In this document: piece by piece, positions 8,835-17,848 of the stretch | Layout of the letters: each line of letters begins with the position of its first letter | Numbering within the stretch: position 1 is the first letter of the stretch | DNA from: Chrysochromulina tobinii | Taxonomy: Eukaryota; Haptophyta; Prymnesiales; Chrysochromulinaceae | Direction: 5' to 3' | Assembly: GCA_001275005.1 (NCBI GenBank) | Contig: JWZX01002266.1 | Span: 1-28,627, forward strand | Length of the DNA stretch: 28,627 bases | Translations under genes and position numbers: made by a program | The notes under the pieces: generated by a model | Seen by the model: the letters and a program-made list of their open reading frames with translations, nothing else | Told to the model about the DNA's origin: nothing | The model's database searches: none

Positions 8835-9548
8835 ATGCCTCTTGCGATCGTGCTCCTCGCCTCAGCGTACGGCGGGTCGCTGACTCTCAAGTACTTTGAT
8901 GCGCGAGGCGCTGCGGAGACCACACGTGTCCTCCTGGCCATCGGCGGCTTGCAGTATGAAGACAAGCGCTACAAGATCGGGCCTGGCTTCGACGCCCCCG
9001 AGTTCAAAGCCGAAAAGGAGTCGGGCGCGCTGTTGCTGAATCTCGACCGTGCGCCAATCCTAATGACGGACGAAGGCTCCATCGGCCAGTCGAAAAGCAT
9101 GGAGCGCTACGTGGCCCGCGAGGCTGGGCTCATGGGTCGCTCGTCGTTCGAGGCGGCCACGATCGACATGGTCGCTGAGCATGTTCGTGACGTCAGAGAC
9201 GCGCAGCAGCGAAAGGGTTTCTCCAAGATGGCTCGCGGCAAGACGGACGATGAGAAGGCCACGCTCTCCGCTGAGTGGTACGGCGCCGACCTCCCTGGCT
9301 GGTTGAGCCGATTGGAGGCGTGTGTCGTGCAGCTCTCTGGGCCGGGCGCGATGCACGCCGTCGGTGGCCGCATCTCGTACGCCGACGTCTGCATTTGGTC
9401 GTTGCTGCGTGAGGGATCCGCCGAGGATGTGGCGCTCGTCACCAAGGCTGCAGCTGGGTGCAAGACGCTGCAGTGCATTGCAGATGGAGTTGCTGAGCTG
9501 CCTGCGGTGAGCAAATGGGTGAAGAGCCGTCCCGTGACGTCATTCTAA
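8835..9548 (+). CDS. Glutathione S-transferase, sigma/alpha-like
   Basis: A 237-residue protein starting at the ATG at 8835; the frame is open upstream but lacks another ATG before it. GSTs conjugate glutathione to electrophiles or act as peroxidases or isomerases. The N-terminal thioredoxin-like half carries LTLKYFDARGAAETTRVLLA (16-35), with Tyr20 in the place of the catalytic Tyr of Tyr-type GSTs, the APIL turn that holds the cis-proline (73-76), and the glutathione-binding QSKSMERYVARE (85-96). The helical C-terminal half includes ISYADVCIWSLL (180-191), the conserved N-capping/Asp motif of GST helix 6. Residues 1-13 are hydrophobic, so a signal peptide is possible, or a slightly extended first strand. 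Length fits a one-domain GST. Class assignment is approximate. Confidence 0.87.
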   Translation: MPLAIVLLASAYGGSLTLKYFDARGAAETTRVLLAIGGLQYEDKRYKIGPGFDAPEFKAEKESGALLLNLDRAPILMTDEGSIGQSKSMERYVAREAGLMGRSSFEAATIDMVAEHVRDVRDAQQRKGFSKMARGKTDDEKATLSAEWYGADLPGWLSRLEACVVQLSGPGAMHAVGGRISYADVCIWSLLREGSAEDVALVTKAAAGCKTLQCIADGVAELPAVSKWVKSRPVTSF

Positions 9549-9593
9549 AGCCGTATTCGAATGTCAGGCTGAGGAGTCTGACTCTCAGAGGAG

Positions 9594-9611
9594 TCGAGGG
9601 GCACCCCTCGA
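9594..9611. other. Hairpin downstream of the GST gene
   Basis: TCGAGGGG-CA-CCCCTCGA forms an 8-bp perfect stem with a two-base gap. It could mark the 3' UTR of the GST transcript. No U-run follows, and a bacterial-type terminator is not expected in this genome. Confidence 0.4.
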
Positions 9612-10075
9612 GAGGCGCACGGTCGGGTGGTAGCAGTCGCGTCGTAGTACGGCTCGGGTTTCGTAGAGACGATGCACTCGACGCGTCCGGATCCGGAACT
9701 TTTGGAAGAAGCAAATCGAATTCGAAATTGCCCGTCTCGTGTGAAGGCGGCGGGTCGGCAGACGTCTGGGTCGGAAGAGCCCACTGTCGGCCAGGGTGCC
9801 GAATGATTGGAAGCCGAACGGTCTCCAGGTGTCGAGGTGTTTCTGTATTTCTGATCAATGTTTCTGACGCTTGCGATCGTGGATCGATCGTCGTGACCTT
9901 CTGTGTGCACACGCCTCCCCACACGTTGACCCGGCTGGCGATACGAGGCTCACTTATTTCGTCATATGTAGATGTTCTCGACGTCAACCCTGAGTACAAT
10001 TGATCCCTGCGGGACTCGCCCGAGCGGTAGGGCCGATGACACCAAGCTGCCATGCTGCCAAAGAATGCCAGCTGC

Positions 10076-10099
10076 AAGTTAAGCTCCAAGTTAAGCTCC
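10076..10099. repeat. 12-bp tandem repeat, two copies
   Basis: AAGTTAAGCTCC occurs twice head-to-tail, followed by a third partial copy (AA then TGAG). It is intergenic, about 190 bases before the HAD-type gene. Confidence 0.85.
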
Positions 10100-10283
10100 A
10101 ATGAGCAGGAGAGCAGCTGTGCAGTTGCCACGAGGAGAAAGGTGAGGCGCGAACTAGGTTTGTGCGCGCGCAAACTGCTTTTCTTCAACCCAGAGGCAAC
10201 ACATTGCATGCGAGGTTCGTCAACAAAAATGGAATGAAAAATAACCGCTGCCTGCGCTGTCGCAAGTCAGCCACACTCTGGAC

Positions 10284-12290
10284 ATGGCGGGGGTGCATGT
10301 GTCGGGCATCCGGTTGATCTTCCTAGACGTGGACGGGGTGCTCTGCTGCAATAAGCATGGACACCTGGAAGCAGACAAGCTGAAGAGGCTCGCAGGCATC
10401 GTGCAGCGCACCAACAGCAAAGTGGTGCTCTCGACAGACTGGCGGCGCCATCCAGAGTTGAAGCTTCGGCTCATGCAGGTGCTAGCCACCCATGACTGCC
10501 AGGTCATCGGCGCCACGCTCAAGGGACCTGCACTGGAGCCAGTGAGGCCACGCGAGATCACTGCGTGGCTGGATGGCTACGAAACTGAGCGCCACTTGCA
10601 CGCGTCGCCTGCTGTATCATCATGGGTGGCAGTTGACGACAGGCCTCTGCTCCGCGAGGACGGCGGTGAGGCATTAACCGGCCACTTTGTGCAGACCATC
10701 TTTCAGTTCGGCCTCGACGATATCGCCGCCGAGCGCATGACCGCCATTCTTCTCGAGGACGAGAAGTCGACGGCAAAGAACACCCCCCCTTCCACTCTTG
10801 CGGCATGCACGAACACCAACGTCACACCCATGGCTGCCCTGTGGCTAAGCGGTGGCGCTGCTGCGCCCGCGCCGTCATCACACGCGCCGCTAGGTGTCCA
10901 GGTCCAGTGGATCCACGTGTCGCCGCCTGCCGCGCACGTCACAGCGACAGGTACAGTCGAAAGCGCTCTGGCTGACGAGGAGCGTCGTGAACGGATAGGG
11001 CGCCATCTTCGGACTCCGACCTCACCGTCCAAGCCGGTGGAACCAGCGCAGCATGTGCCTCCGTCCCCCGTGTCGACGGTGACGCCGACGTTGTCGTGCG
11101 TCAGCCCCAGCCCCTACGGCCCCAGCCCCACCGCGCCCAGGAGCACGCCCTCTTCTCCGCCGCCCCCATCGTTTCAGGGCGGGCGATGGGTGCAAGGGAA
11201 GAGCTCCACGGACTATGGATCCGCCTCCGGGGCGGCTGCACCGAAGAGCCTCACGTGTAATGACATAGGCCAACTGAGCGGCTACAGCCCAGCCTCTGGA
11301 TCAGCCGCACCGTCAGTTACGTCGCCAGGATGTGGTCAAAGCTGCTGCCACGCCGCGCCCATGTATCAGCATGTTCCCCCCAAACAAGCCGAGAGAAGCA
11401 GACAGACGCGCAGCGCCCTCTCACGCAGCTCACCGCCCTCGATTACCGCACTGCGACAAGTCGCGACAATGCAGTCGACAATGCCCCCTTTTGCCTCGAT
11501 GATGCCACATGGTTTGGCCTTCAGTCATCAGGGCTTCGCAACCTCGCAGCAGGCACACCCGCATGGCGCACCCACGTTGCCCACGACAGCGCTCGCGGGC
11601 GCACCGACGGAGCTGCCGACGGCCGCACCCGATGGCGCTCAACGCGGCGCTCGGCCGCCTGATCTCTCGGTGCAGGTCGCCAAGTTTGTGCTCTCGTCGG
11701 ACGATGTCACCAGTGCCGGCACGGCTCGTGTACCGGCATGGCGAGCAAAGACGGCGCCCAGGACGGCGCCCATGAGCTCGCCAGGCAAGGGGGCTTCCCA
11801 GAGCCTGCTGAGTCACATGGCGCGTGCCCGCGAGGCGGCAAGGTTTCAAGCGGCGAGGGCTGTCGAGGAAGGTGACGGGATCAGGCCGCCTCGAGGCGCA
11901 CACGGAGGCGCACTGGACGGCGGAGGCCGGTCGCCTTCGGTCCGCCCTTCCATCCAAGTGCCAGCTTGGTCGGCCACTTCGATCCAAGTTCCGCCCACGG
12001 CTGGCGTCCTGAATCAGGTTCTCGCTAGCATGTCTCCGAGCTTCTCCGACGAGTTGTTCCCGACGCGTGCCCCTGCACGCCATCCCGGGCACAAACCTGG
12101 GCACGCTACACGAGTGCCGCCGGCATGTTCGCCCAATCAAGCGGCCGTGGCTGACCAGATGGTATGGTCGACTGCGCCTCCAGGCGGCCTCAGGCGGCTC
12201 GAAAACGGGCCCCGGCCCTATTCAAGCGAGAGTGCGAGACTTGTGGCTCTTGCCAACGCGCAGCAACACACGCGCCGTCATGTGTACTGA
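10284..12290 (+). CDS. HAD-superfamily phosphatase-like protein (RNA-repair-associated HAD type) with long disordered tail
   Basis: The ATG at 10284 gives 668 residues. The first ~155 form a HAD fold without a large cap: motif I IFLDVDGVL (12-20, nucleophile Asp15 and acid/base Asp17), motif II VVLSTDWRRH (47-56, Ser/Thr 50-51), a REITAWL segment (90-96), motif IV AVDDR (116-120) and the closing FGLDDIAAERM. This set matches the small HAD domain found in 'Swiss Army Knife' RNA-repair proteins and in stand-alone eukaryotic and viral proteins; such domains are thought to remove phosphates from RNA ends or small molecules. The remaining ~510 residues are Pro/Ser/Ala/Thr-rich and predicted disordered, with a short repeat around SIQVPAWSATSIQVPP. 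No RNA ligase or kinase domain is fused. The substrate is unknown. Confidence 0.78.
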   Translation: MAGVHVSGIRLIFLDVDGVLCCNKHGHLEADKLKRLAGIVQRTNSKVVLSTDWRRHPELKLRLMQVLATHDCQVIGATLKGPALEPVRPREITAWLDGYETERHLHASPAVSSWVAVDDRPLLREDGGEALTGHFVQTIFQFGLDDIAAERMTAILLEDEKSTAKNTPPSTLAACTNTNVTPMAALWLSGGAAAPAPSSHAPLGVQVQWIHVSPPAAHVTATGTVESALADEERRERIGRHLRTPTSPSKPVEPAQHVPPSPVSTVTPTLSCVSPSPYGPSPTAPRSTPSSPPPPSFQGGRWVQGKSSTDYGSASGAAAPKSLTCNDIGQLSGYSPASGSAAPSVTSPGCGQSCCHAAPMYQHVPPKQAERSRQTRSALSRSSPPSITALRQVATMQSTMPPFASMMPHGLAFSHQGFATSQQAHPHGAPTLPTTALAGAPTELPTAAPDGAQRGARPPDLSVQVAKFVLSSDDVTSAGTARVPAWRAKTAPRTAPMSSPGKGASQSLLSHMARAREAARFQAARAVEEGDGIRPPRGAHGGALDGGGRSPSVRPSIQVPAWSATSIQVPPTAGVLNQVLASMSPSFSDELFPTRAPARHPGHKPGHATRVPPACSPNQAAVADQMVWSTAPPGGLRRLENGPRPYSSESARLVALANAQQHTRRHVY

Positions 12291-12569
12291 GGCGCCGTCC
12301 AGTAACCGATCCAGTCGACGAGGCGGTTGAAGTACCGCCTTGTACGACAAGACACAGTGTGACTTCACAGAGATGCTTGAGTCGACGCTTGGATCCTTTC
12401 GAGGGTTGCTGCCTGTGCAATTGTGCGTGCGTGTGCGCGCGTGAGGCGTGCGGTGCTGGGCCGAGACCCTGAGTGTGCTTTTTTGGTTTTGTGCCGTGTC
12501 GATTGCATGCCGATTCCGGAAACGCGAAGGAAAAACGAGGACCAGCAACTCGTGTGGACCCAAGGGCAC

Positions 12570-14759
12570 ATGCAGGCGAGTCTAACTCTATTCGTCCTGA
12601 GCTTGACAACGTCGACGCGTCCGGTGAATGGAGTGTGCGAGAGAGACCGCTGCGAGCTCTGGTGTTCGTCCAGCGCCCCATTGGCCCACTGTGGCTGGTG
12701 CTCGTGCACGGCCTGTGCTTTCTGCACACCACCACCTCATTCGCCTCCACTGCCTCTACCGCCACGACCATCACCGTCGCCACCGCCGCCGCCAGTTCCC
12801 CCACGTGTGCCGCCGCCTCCCGGTTGTATCGCCGACACCGTCGCCATCGACCGATCCGGCGACGTTTCCTTTGCCGATTGCAAGGGATGGTGCACGGACC
12901 TTGCGAAGACCATCTCTGTTTGTCAGTGGTGCCACTGCAAGGCCTGTGGCATTTGCACACCAGCTCCTCCAGTTCCGCCAGCTTTCCCGCCTCTACCTCC
13001 TGCTCCCAAGCCGCCGCCACCGTCGCCGCCACATCCGCCACTGCCGATCACGTGCAGTCTGGCTTCGTCCTGGGAGTGGGTGCGCATTGCGCCGTACGGT
13101 CCCGACTGCCCCGACGGGTGCGTGCACGGCACCCTGTGGATGGACACGTGGCGAGCGGGGACGACCGTGTGGATGTCGTTCGCGGCCCCTGCCGATGCGA
13201 TGCCGCACTCGCCACGGTCCGTGCGGCACGCCCGGCTCACCTTTTCCCCATTAGCCGGTCATTTTGCCTTTGTGCTGGCCGAGCTGCCGAGCGGCGCGCG
13301 TACGCGCCGCTTGCAAGGCAAGGTGCCGTCGCGGCGGCTCGCCAGCATTCCCATGCATGGTGGGAAGACGATTCTGCGCGACAGCCCGAAGGCGCCGAGC
13401 CTCACGTCGACACCTCCGAGAGCACAGGGGCAGCCGAGCGCCGTCCCGAGCGCCGTCCCGAGCGCCGTCCCGAGCGCCCATCCGAGCGCTGTCCTGAGCG
13501 CCGACCCGAGCGCCGGCCCGAGCGCCGGCGAGGGAGCGGGCGCGCTGATTACGGACGCGCATGCGAATGCAGTCTTCTCTCGTGGGCCCGACACGTGCTG
13601 CTGGCTCTCATTCATATTGCAGGCACCGCCAAAGAGTTTGCCAGCGATGGAGACACCGACGGTGACTTGTCCCGAAGCCAATCCAAAGCCTCCGCCACCG
13701 TATACCACGCCGCCTCCCGGTCCACCGATGCCTCGGCCGCCACCCGCCCCACCACATCCTCGCCCGGCACCACGCCCACCCCCGCCACCACATCCTCCCC
13801 CGCGACCACACCCTCCGCCGCCACCACCGCGACCTTCGCCGCCGCCGCCGCCGCCATTCCCGCTGCCGCCGCCGTCTGCGGGCGCGCCACCGCCACCGTT
13901 GACGCACGCTTTGCTTGGCGTCTCGAGTGCGCTCGCAAGTGCGGCCTCCTCGCATGCAAGTGCTCACCACGCCGTCCCGTCGTCCGCCGAACAAGGCGGC
14001 AGGGGCTCCCAGGAAAGCGAGCGTCATGGCGAACGTGCCTCGGAGCCGCCGATGCTCACGGAGCCATTCACGGAGCATTTCACGGAGGGCTCGCGACCGC
14101 CGCCCGGCACGCATGCCAATCCGATCGACGAGGGCGACACAAATGATGCCTCGCCGTGGCAAGCTCGGTGGAAGCGCCTGCCGGTGACGGTACGCTGGGT
14201 TCTCGTGCTTCTGCTGCTGCTGGCGCTGTGCCTGCTCGTCGCTGGGGATGCATGCTGGTCGGCGACTTTCCCGCCGGCGCCGGGCGAATACAGCCAAATA
14301 CAGCTGGTGGATGCATGCTGCAAGGAGCACGAGCGCCATGTCGAGCGCCAGCTACAGGCAGCGGCGGCGACATCGCGACGGTGTACCGGTAAGGGCACTC
14401 GTAGTCGCAGGCGCGATTACGAGGACGACGAGGCGGACGACGGGAACGAGGACGAGGACGAGAGTGACGAGCGGAGCGACGACGAAGCTGATGGGCTTGT
14501 GGAAGGCTCACGAAGGCCATGTCGCGGTGGATGTCGTGAGGGGGCAAGCGAACGCTTCAGCGAACGCGCCGCACGCGGAGGCAAAGGAAGCGCCGCCCCG
14601 GCAACGCGCCGCCTCGAGAGCCGCCAAAACTCGACTCAGCCACGCAAAGGGAATCGCATGAAAAGCAAATCCGGCAGCGCAGCTTCCGCCCAGGACACTC
14701 GGGGCCCCGGCGGTGGCACATCGCTCAAGGCATCAAGAGATGCGCGATCCAGGCGCTGA
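12570..14759 (+). CDS. Proline-rich single-pass membrane protein with Trp/Cys modules (wall/surface type)
   Basis: The ATG at 12570 begins a signal peptide (MQASLTLFVLSLTTSTRPVNG); the frame is open upstream. The 729-residue product has two Cys/Trp modules (about 23-52 and 86-129), each closing with a CxWCxCxxCxxC pattern (CGWCSCTACAFC, CQWCHCKACGIC) and separated by polyproline. A beta-rich domain follows (about 161-240, with SSWEWV, TLWMDTWRAGTTVWMSF and HFAFVLAEL) that resembles a carbohydrate-binding sandwich; its last strand (DTCCWLSFILQ, 341-351) is split off by a Ser/Pro repeat insert. Next come a long polyproline tract (372-443), a Ser/Ala stalk, a transmembrane helix (WVLVLLLLLALCLLVAG, 543-559) and an acidic then basic cytosolic tail. 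This is a type I layout like hydroxyproline-rich/pherophorin-type surface proteins. A carbohydrate-binding role is inferred. Confidence 0.75.
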   Translation: MQASLTLFVLSLTTSTRPVNGVCERDRCELWCSSSAPLAHCGWCSCTACAFCTPPPHSPPLPLPPRPSPSPPPPPVPPRVPPPPGCIADTVAIDRSGDVSFADCKGWCTDLAKTISVCQWCHCKACGICTPAPPVPPAFPPLPPAPKPPPPSPPHPPLPITCSLASSWEWVRIAPYGPDCPDGCVHGTLWMDTWRAGTTVWMSFAAPADAMPHSPRSVRHARLTFSPLAGHFAFVLAELPSGARTRRLQGKVPSRRLASIPMHGGKTILRDSPKAPSLTSTPPRAQGQPSAVPSAVPSAVPSAHPSAVLSADPSAGPSAGEGAGALITDAHANAVFSRGPDTCCWLSFILQAPPKSLPAMETPTVTCPEANPKPPPPYTTPPPGPPMPRPPPAPPHPRPAPRPPPPPHPPPRPHPPPPPPRPSPPPPPPFPLPPPSAGAPPPPLTHALLGVSSALASAASSHASAHHAVPSSAEQGGRGSQESERHGERASEPPMLTEPFTEHFTEGSRPPPGTHANPIDEGDTNDASPWQARWKRLPVTVRWVLVLLLLLALCLLVAGDACWSATFPPAPGEYSQIQLVDACCKEHERHVERQLQAAAATSRRCTGKGTRSRRRDYEDDEADDGNEDEDESDERSDDEADGLVEGSRRPCRGGCREGASERFSERAARGGKGSAAPATRRLESRQNSTQPRKGNRMKSKSGSAASAQDTRGPGGGTSLKASRDARSRR
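13434..13530 (+). repeat. 12-bp tandem repeat encoding PSAV-type units
   Basis: About eight units of CCGAGCGCCGTC and variants encode PSAV/PSAH/PSAD/PSAG. The period keeps the frame. It lies inside the beta-rich domain of the surface protein, as an expansion between its last two strands. Confidence 0.85.
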
Positions 14760-15577
14760 CTCGGGCTGTCTACTCACGCCGCTTGCCGGCGCGGCAAGCA
14801 AGCATCGCGCGGGGAGAAGGCGTGCCTGATCTGATCCCCCTGCCATATTTGGCGCGCATTTTACAAGACATATTGAAATAATCCCGTACACCGCACGACC
14901 GGACACCCTCCCCCCTCCCCTTCGCGCTCCGCCCACCGGCTCCGCGCCCGGCATGTCACCCGCTCGTCCCAAACCCAGCTCCTGCTCTGTCAGCAGTGTG
15001 TCTCCCGGCCTCTGCCGCGGCCCACCCCGTCGTTGAAATCACACAGGTGGTGGGGAGCGATGTATGGGTGGAGAACGGATCGTTACCCACCACGTGTGTT
15101 TTGATTGTGTATTGGAATTATGGGCTATGTCGGACTTCCTTTGTGGCAGTCATGTCAAGTCGAGTCAAGTTCGATAGGCTTGTCCGTGGTTGTCGTTGTT
15201 TAAATGCACATGTACGTAGTAACGGTGGCAACTACTTGACTTTGTCGCACATGCAGACAGCTCCTCGGGTGATTGCCCCTTGGAGCAATTGCCTAGGAAG
15301 GACAGTTGAGTGGGTCCCTGTCTCGAATCCGGCGTCATGCTGGGTCGTGCGCGAGGACGGACGGAGTCAGCGTTTCTTCAGGCATCAGGGGCCCGATCAG
15401 GGGGTCGCGGGTTGCTCCATTGGCTCGCCCACCTGGGGTTTCACCGCCCACGTCGGCGGGCGCCCTCCCTCCCGAGTTCATACATGGGTTTTGCCGCTTT
15501 TTCTCATTGGGTTTTCTCCCCCACCTTTCGCGGGCTGTGAATGTTGTGTGAATGACGAATCGGACTTCTTTGCATCT
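14760..15577. other. Intergenic region upstream of the ORP gene
   Basis: No gene supported. The frame of the ORP gene is open back to 14996, but the predicted peptide has no domain and the base composition is AT-richer at 15080-15260, so I treat it as promoter/5' UTR. An AT-rich patch with a TACAAGACATATTGAAATAATCC stretch (about 14861-14883) may mark the 3' end of the preceding gene. Confidence 0.5.
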
Positions 15578-17659
15578 ATGGATTCTCCTCCGTCCGCGCG
15601 AAGAAAGACGTACGCCCCCGCGGCTCGAGTTGAGCAGACGCCCACAACGGAAGACGCGCTGTCGGCCGGTTCGGCGCGTGTCAGCAAACCTGCCAGCACA
15701 TTCAACTTACCAGGGCCCAACAAGAGCCCGGCGGGCAACGAGCCGTGGCAGATTTTGAAGAAGGAGCTGGGCACTTTACATCTCGGCTCCAGGCTGGAAT
15801 CCCTTGTCGCGCCGGCATCGCTGATGCTGCCCTTCAGCTCCACGGAGCTCTCGCTGCTCGGAGTTGCATGCAGTGCCCCTGGCCTCGCCGCGGCGACGCG
15901 GGAGGCCGATCGCATCCGACGCATGCTTCGTGTCTTAAGCGCCCATCTGGGGGCGATGGCACACACATTGTCGGCGCCGATGATGAAGCCTTACAATCCG
16001 GTGCTTGGGGAGGTCCTCGCCGCTCGTGGCGGAGAGCTTGCGGAGGCGGGCTCGGGCGGAGCGAGCGCATGGCGCGCGGTCATAGAGCAAGTCTCGCTGA
16101 ATCCGCCTCTCACTGCTTTCCACCTTGAGGGATACGCTGGTGCCTCCAGCTTCCGACACTACGGGTCCTCGGGATCCTCCGTCTTCTTCCTTGGGAACAC
16201 AGTCGAGGTGCGGATAGCGCCGCAGCCAGGCGGTACGTTTCTGACGCTCGAGGACGGCACGGAAGAGCAGTATCGTGTCAAGAGCCTCCCGTCCATGTGC
16301 CTGCGCAACATCCTCGGGATCGGACGGCCGTATTGCGAGTGGGTGGGCGATCTCGAGGTCGAGGGCGTTTCGTCAGGCCTCGTCGGCCGAATTACCTTCC
16401 AAGCCGCGCAGATGTTCGATGCGGCGAGCGCGCACCGCGTCGTAGGGGCCGTCTCCTCTGGCGACGCTAAACTCGCCACTGTGCTCTACCACATCGCTGG
16501 CGCTTGGACGAGCCGAGTCGTTGCAACAGCAGCCGATGGGCATGATGAGCTCGAGCTGCTACCGGCGCTTCCGGGCGGCGCGGCGCGGCCCACCGGACTG
16601 GTCCACTTACCGCTGCCGCTGCCGTACGAGCTGCCCACTCACTCCCTCGCCTGGCCGTTACATCCGCATGCGATCTGGTCCGAGCTCACGACGGCGCTCC
16701 GAGCGCGCGACTGGGCGGCAGCGCGCGCGGCCAAGCGCAGAGTGGAGGAGGCGCTGCGAGCGAAAGCCGCGGAGATGGCCGAGGCGGAGACCACTTGCAT
16801 GCCCATGCTCTTCGAAGAGGCGGCTGGCCCTCCCGGCGCGAACGCATGGATTTTGCGCGCCGGAGCTCTCGATCGCGCTTTCAATCCGGTGGGGGTACTG
16901 CCAAATATGGTATCGGATGGCACGCTATTGAGTTGCAACACCCCCGAGGATGCAGCGGAGGATGCAGCGGTGCACTCCACCGCCACACCCTCGAGCTCGG
17001 ATCACAGGCTCATCACGACGGATCACAGGATCGAGACGAATCACATGACGCCAAACCTGACGTCGCGCCGAACCACCACACCGACCGAGGCGGCAGTCGT
17101 GCGCTGGCTGAAATCGCAGGAGCTCCATCTCCCTGCGGAGGTGGAGCGCCGCGCTGAGCGCCCCAGCCCTGAGGCACGCCCTAGCATTCACGTCACACCA
17201 TCCAATAGCGCCCGGAACGGCGCCCGGCCGAGGCTGGACCATTCACAGCTGGACCATTCCCAGCTGGGCCATTCACGGGAGGTCATCGTGGGCCTAGCAA
17301 GGCGCGTTCTGGAGACGCGCTATGTGACCATTGAGCTTCCAGTGGACGGTGGGAAGGCGTTTGATTGGACCGTCGATGACGTGGACATGACGTTCATCGC
17401 GCCCGAGGGAACGTGCAAGGGCGACGAGCACGAGTTCACATTCACACGCATCCCCAAGCCGAGCTTGGTCTCGATGGTCGCTGGCTTTGTCATCGGCATA
17501 GCGCTCGGGTTCGTGAGCATGCACCATCTTCACCTTCTGGACCGATCCGATGCATGCGCCGATGCACTTTTCATGAACCCACGGCAGTGCATAACGCTTT
17601 CGCCGCCCGAGTGTCGGCTGCCCCCGAGTAATGTGATTTGTTGTCAATTTGTTGGTTGA
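15578..17659 (+). CDS. Oxysterol-binding-protein-related (ORP/OSBP) lipid-transfer protein with C-terminal membrane anchor
   Basis: The ATG at 15578 gives 693 residues. ORPs carry sterols or phosphatidylserine between membranes in exchange for PI4P. The ORD core is at about 56-440: WQILKKELGTLHLGSRLES, LPFSSTELSLLG, the family block KPYNPVLGE (137-145), EQVSLNPPLTAFHLEG (170-185), CEWVGDLEV and a C-terminal helix with AKRRVEEALR. The diagnostic EQVSHHPP fingerprint reads EQVSLNPP, so both histidines that contact PI4P phosphates in other ORPs are lost. A low-complexity linker follows, with a DHSQL triplet repeat near 17230-17280. Then comes a small folded segment (YVTIELPVDGGKAFDWTV...) and a transmembrane helix (LVSMVAGFVIGIALGFV, about 630-646) with a ~45-residue tail. 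No PH domain or FFAT motif is evident. Family assignment is firm; ligand is unknown. Confidence 0.87.
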   Translation: MDSPPSARRKTYAPAARVEQTPTTEDALSAGSARVSKPASTFNLPGPNKSPAGNEPWQILKKELGTLHLGSRLESLVAPASLMLPFSSTELSLLGVACSAPGLAAATREADRIRRMLRVLSAHLGAMAHTLSAPMMKPYNPVLGEVLAARGGELAEAGSGGASAWRAVIEQVSLNPPLTAFHLEGYAGASSFRHYGSSGSSVFFLGNTVEVRIAPQPGGTFLTLEDGTEEQYRVKSLPSMCLRNILGIGRPYCEWVGDLEVEGVSSGLVGRITFQAAQMFDAASAHRVVGAVSSGDAKLATVLYHIAGAWTSRVVATAADGHDELELLPALPGGAARPTGLVHLPLPLPYELPTHSLAWPLHPHAIWSELTTALRARDWAAARAAKRRVEEALRAKAAEMAEAETTCMPMLFEEAAGPPGANAWILRAGALDRAFNPVGVLPNMVSDGTLLSCNTPEDAAEDAAVHSTATPSSSDHRLITTDHRIETNHMTPNLTSRRTTTPTEAAVVRWLKSQELHLPAEVERRAERPSPEARPSIHVTPSNSARNGARPRLDHSQLDHSQLGHSREVIVGLARRVLETRYVTIELPVDGGKAFDWTVDDVDMTFIAPEGTCKGDEHEFTFTRIPKPSLVSMVAGFVIGIALGFVSMHHLHLLDRSDACADALFMNPRQCITLSPPECRLPPSNVICCQFVG

Positions 17660-17848
17660 CCGGAAGGTAAAATAGTCACTGGTGCGTGATGTGTGCCTCG
17701 GCTCCGCCGTGTCGGAGGGAAGGCCGTTTTCTGCTCTGGTCGAAACCGACGATCCCAAACTTGACCGACACTCACGGTTCCACGTGCATGCAACAGACGC
17801 CGAACTCGAAGCGGAGCGCGTCGGCGGCGCGCTGCCTTCTCGTCTGCT

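Larger units (their letters stand above)
9549..10283. other. Intergenic region between GST and HAD-type genes
   Basis: No gene supported; open frames on both strands here lack domains. It holds a hairpin with an 8-bp perfect stem (TCGAGGGG and CCCCTCGA, 9594-9611, two-base loop) about 45 bases after the GST stop, and a 12-bp tandem repeat at 10076-10099. AT content rises near 10220-10240, just before the next gene. Confidence 0.5.

Noticed and set aside
9515-10003. Plus-strand open frame running out of the GST 3' end
   Set aside because: It overlaps the GST coding region in another frame and has no recognisable features.
10010-10040. tRNA-Ser/Leu-like start with an A-box-like GCCCGAGCGGTAGGGC
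   Set aside because: No T-arm (GGTTCGAATCC-type) follows within 90 bases and no acceptor stem pairs, so a tRNA gene is not supported.
14384-14400. Strong donor-like CCG|GTAAGG inside the surface-protein gene
   Set aside because: The frame continues uninterrupted with a consistent acidic tail, and no matching acceptor is required; left as a possible alternative splice site only.
15316-15335. B-box-like TCTCGAATCC
   Set aside because: No A-box, D-arm or acceptor stem is found upstream at tRNA spacing.
14996-15577. N-terminal extension of the ORP protein
   Set aside because: The frame is open but AT-richer, with no domain or conserved-looking segment; the ATG at 15578 is directly followed by composition like the rest of the gene.
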